Source of the DNA: Fidelibacterota bacterium UBA7303
GTDB taxonomy: Bacteria > Fidelibacterota > Marinisomatia > Marinisomatales > UBA1611
Direction: 5' to 3'
NCBI GenBank assembly: GCA_002471805.1
Contig: DKQR01000023.1
Coordinates: forward strand, 7,089 to 16,523
Length of the DNA stretch: 9,435 bases
Under the pieces are notes generated by a model. That model saw nothing but the letters and a program-made list of their open reading frames with translations, searched no databases and had not been told where the DNA came from. Position numbers and translations under genes: made by a program. Below are positions 7,540 to 9,435 of this stretch, in pieces. The number at the start of each line of letters is the position of its first letter. Positions within the stretch are counted from its first letter, which is position 1.

Positions 7540-7593
7540 ATGAAAAACATAGCAAATTCATTTATTAATCGTAAATCCTTAACCATTCTCTAA
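7540..7593 (+). CDS. Possible 17-residue leader ORF before glmS
   Basis: An ATG-to-TAA frame encodes MKNIANSFINRKSLTIL. AAGAAG (7531-7536) lies 3 bases before its ATG, and its stop is 4 bases before the glmS ATG. It is in a different frame from glmS. glmS itself has no visible Shine-Dalgarno sequence, so translation of this short frame could deliver ribosomes to glmS. No family is recognised, and in AT-rich sequence a frame this short can easily arise by chance. Confidence 0.2.
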   Translation: MKNIANSFINRKSLTIL

Positions 7594-7597
7594 GATT

Positions 7598-9435
7598 ATG
7601 TGCGGTATCATAGGCTATTTTGGAAACAATAATGCTGTTCCACTGCTCATCAAGGGTTTGAAACGACTGGAATACCGTGGCTATGATTCTGCAGGAATTG
7701 CCATTATGGAAAACGGATCGTTCACGGTGACTAAAAAGGCCGGAAAAGTGAGAGATCTGGAAGCCCTTGTCAATGATTCTGCAATATCCGGAACTGTTGG
7801 AATTGGCCATACACGGTGGGCAACCCATGGTGAACCCTCTGACCTGAATGCACACCCGCACACCGATCATACTGGAAAATTCACCTTGATCCATAATGGA
7901 ATCATTGAAAATTATGTTGTCTTGAAAAAATTGCTGGAACAGAAGGGCGTTGAATTCAGGACCCAGACAGATACAGAAATCCTGGTTCAATTGATTTCAA
8001 CCATTTATCATGAAGAAAAAACAACATTCGAGCAAGCAGTTGTTTCTGCGCTGCAAAAAGTGATTGGCACTTATGGGATTGTTGTTATGTGTTCAGATGA
8101 ACCGAACCAGATGATCGCCGCTCGGATGGGAAGTCCCCTCGTACTCGGGGTTGGTGATGGAGAATATTTCCTTGCCAGTGATGCATCTCCTTTGGTGGAG
8201 CATACACGGAATGTGATTTATCTGGAAGAGGGAGAATGCTTAACGATTGGAGACGATGGGTACGAGATCAAAAAGTTGGAAAATAATCAGATGGTTGAGA
8301 AGGAAATTTCGCGGATTGATTTTACCCTGGAAGAAATTGAAAAAGGGAATTTTCCCCATTATATGCTTAAAGAAATATATGAACAAGAACAAACCATTGT
8401 TGATACAATGCGCGGCCGTCTCATTTTGGACGAAGGAACGGTTCACTTAGGTGGAATTCAAGACCAATTACTGCGGATTGAACGGGCTCGACATTTTTAT
8501 ATTACTGCCTGTGGTACATCCTGGCATGCCGGTTTGGTTGGAAAATATATTTTAGAAGAATTTGCCGGTATTCCTGTCCATGTGGAATACGCGTCAGAAT
8601 TTCGATATCGCGATCTTGTGATTGACAGCAGATCGGTCGTGATCGCAATAACCCAGTCAGGGGAAACAGCCGATACCCTGGCGGCCATTCAAAAAGCAAA
8701 AGAAAGAGGGTGTCTCACGTTTGGGATCTGTAATGTTGTGGGAAGTTCCATTTCCCGGGAGACAGATTGCGGGATTTATACGCATGCAGGACCGGAAATT
8801 GGTGTTGCCTCTACAAAAGCGTTTACTGCACAGTTATCTGTACTCTATATGCTGGCTTTGTATCTGGGACGGAAGAATGGATATTCCAAGCAGGACGGCA
8901 TAGAATTGACCCATGCTCTTCATGATCTGGGGGATCGGGTCCGGGATATTCTGAATACATCCGATCATATCCGAAAAGTAGCAAAAGAAACTGTTGACGC
9001 CGATAATTATTTATACCTGGGGCGGGGTGCTAATTTCCCGGTGGCACTGGAAGGTGCTCTGAAATTAAAGGAAATCTCATACATTCATGCAGAAGGTTAT
9101 CCTGCAGCAGAAATGAAACATGGTCCAATCGCCCTCATTGATGAAAAAATGCCCGTGGTCTTTTTAGCGCCCCATGATCAGACATTTGAGAAAGTTTTAT
9201 CCAATATCCAGGAAGTCAAAGCGCGGAAAGGAAAAATCATTACGGTTACGGATAGAATCACATCAGATTTGGAGGTCTTGTCTGACCATGTGATTGAAAT
9301 TTCTGTTTCTCATCCCCGTACATTTCCCATTTTGGCCACGATTCCATTGCAGTTGCTCGCTTATCATTTAGCTGTTTTACGCGGCTGTGATGTAGATATG
9401 CCGAGGAATCTTGCAAAGTCAGTGACGGTGGAGTA
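7598..9435 (+). CDS. glmS: Glutamine--fructose-6-phosphate aminotransferase (isomerising); last stop base cut off
   Basis: Makes glucosamine-6-phosphate from fructose-6-phosphate and glutamine, the entry to peptidoglycan and lipopolysaccharide amino sugars. All 612 codons are present; the window ends on TA of the stop codon. The start is fixed because Cys2 becomes the N-terminal nucleophile (MCGIIGY). The class II glutaminase domain shows Arg73 in TRWATHGEP, Asn100-Gly101 in HNGIIENY and Asp125 in TQTDTEIL. Two SIS sugar-binding domains follow: ACGTSWHAG (about 304-312), TQSGETADT (352-360) and GVASTKAFT, then LGRGANFPVALEGALKLKE, Glu499, His508 in KHGPIAL and Lys607 in the terminal LAKSVTVE. 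I read the whole frame and saw no frameshift. There is no clear ribosome binding site. It follows guaA after 150 bases and may have its own promoter. Confidence 0.97.
   Translation, partial: MCGIIGYFGNNNAVPLLIKGLKRLEYRGYDSAGIAIMENGSFTVTKKAGKVRDLEALVNDSAISGTVGIGHTRWATHGEPSDLNAHPHTDHTGKFTLIHNGIIENYVVLKKLLEQKGVEFRTQTDTEILVQLISTIYHEEKTTFEQAVVSALQKVIGTYGIVVMCSDEPNQMIAARMGSPLVLGVGDGEYFLASDASPLVEHTRNVIYLEEGECLTIGDDGYEIKKLENNQMVEKEISRIDFTLEEIEKGNFPHYMLKEIYEQEQTIVDTMRGRLILDEGTVHLGGIQDQLLRIERARHFYITACGTSWHAGLVGKYILEEFAGIPVHVEYASEFRYRDLVIDSRSVVIAITQSGETADTLAAIQKAKERGCLTFGICNVVGSSISRETDCGIYTHAGPEIGVASTKAFTAQLSVLYMLALYLGRKNGYSKQDGIELTHALHDLGDRVRDILNTSDHIRKVAKETVDADNYLYLGRGANFPVALEGALKLKEISYIHAEGYPAAEMKHGPIALIDEKMPVVFLAPHDQTFEKVLSNIQEVKARKGKIITVTDRITSDLEVLSDHVIEISVSHPRTFPILATIPLQLLAYHLAVLRGCDVDMPRNLAKSVTVE

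Noticed and set aside
7448..7597. glmS ribozyme or other glmS riboswitch
   Set aside because: The gap is only 150 bases and AT-rich, and I see no sign of the conserved core with its pseudoknots. The glmS ribozyme is known mainly from Gram-positive bacteria.
8240..8903. Open frames in both strands within glmS, considered as a sign of a break in glmS
   Set aside because: I read the glmS frame codon by codon from 7598 to the end; it is continuous and keeps all motifs, so these are shadows.
1..9435. Mobile elements, CRISPR arrays, tRNA or rRNA genes, defence islands
   Set aside because: No direct repeat arrays, transposase-like frames or RNA gene signatures were seen. The PglZ domain recalls the BREX protein PglZ, but it is fused to a receiver and no other BREX gene is present, so it is PorX-like and not a phage-defence gene.

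Overview
The window is a dense, one-directional (+ strand) stretch of chromosomal genes. It holds nine protein-coding genes, almost all housekeeping, and no RNA gene, insertion sequence, prophage or CRISPR array that I can see. The best guess for the source is a Gram-negative bacterium of the Fibrobacteres-Chlorobi-Bacteroidetes neighbourhood or a related candidate phylum such as Marinimicrobia. This rests on a PorX-type response regulator with a PglZ phosphatase domain directly upstream of tsaE, on a membrane-linked class III cyclase, and on weak or absent Shine-Dalgarno sequences before most starts. It is inference from gene content; no phylogenetic marker was compared.

Layout. Bases 2-1168 are the 3' part of a membrane-anchored class III adenylate cyclase that begins outside the window. 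After a 57-base gap comes a tight run of seven genes from 1226 to 7447: a PorX-like response regulator/phosphatase, tsaE, tsaB, rimI, accD, surE and guaA. The junctions are +4, -8, -4, +2, -4 and -14 bases, which suggests one transcript with translational coupling. surE and guaA both appear to start at TTG. A 150-base gap follows (7448-7597) with a weak hairpin, a weak promoter-like pair and a possible 17-residue leader ORF. Then comes glmS, whose coding sequence is complete; only the last base of its stop codon lies beyond the window.

Function. tsaE and tsaB encode two of the bacterial proteins that make t6A37 in ANN-decoding tRNAs (TsaD and TsaC/Sua5 are not here). rimI encodes the N-acetyltransferase often linked to them. 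accD, surE, guaA and glmS serve fatty acid synthesis, nucleotide dephosphorylation, GMP synthesis and amino-sugar (cell envelope) synthesis. guaA and glmS are both glutamine amidotransferases, of class I and class II respectively. The cyclase and PorX-like protein form a signalling pair at the left end: one is predicted to make a cyclic nucleotide, and the other has a phosphorylatable receiver joined to a metallophosphatase fold. That pair is the least routine part of the window. I found no clear previously undescribed system.
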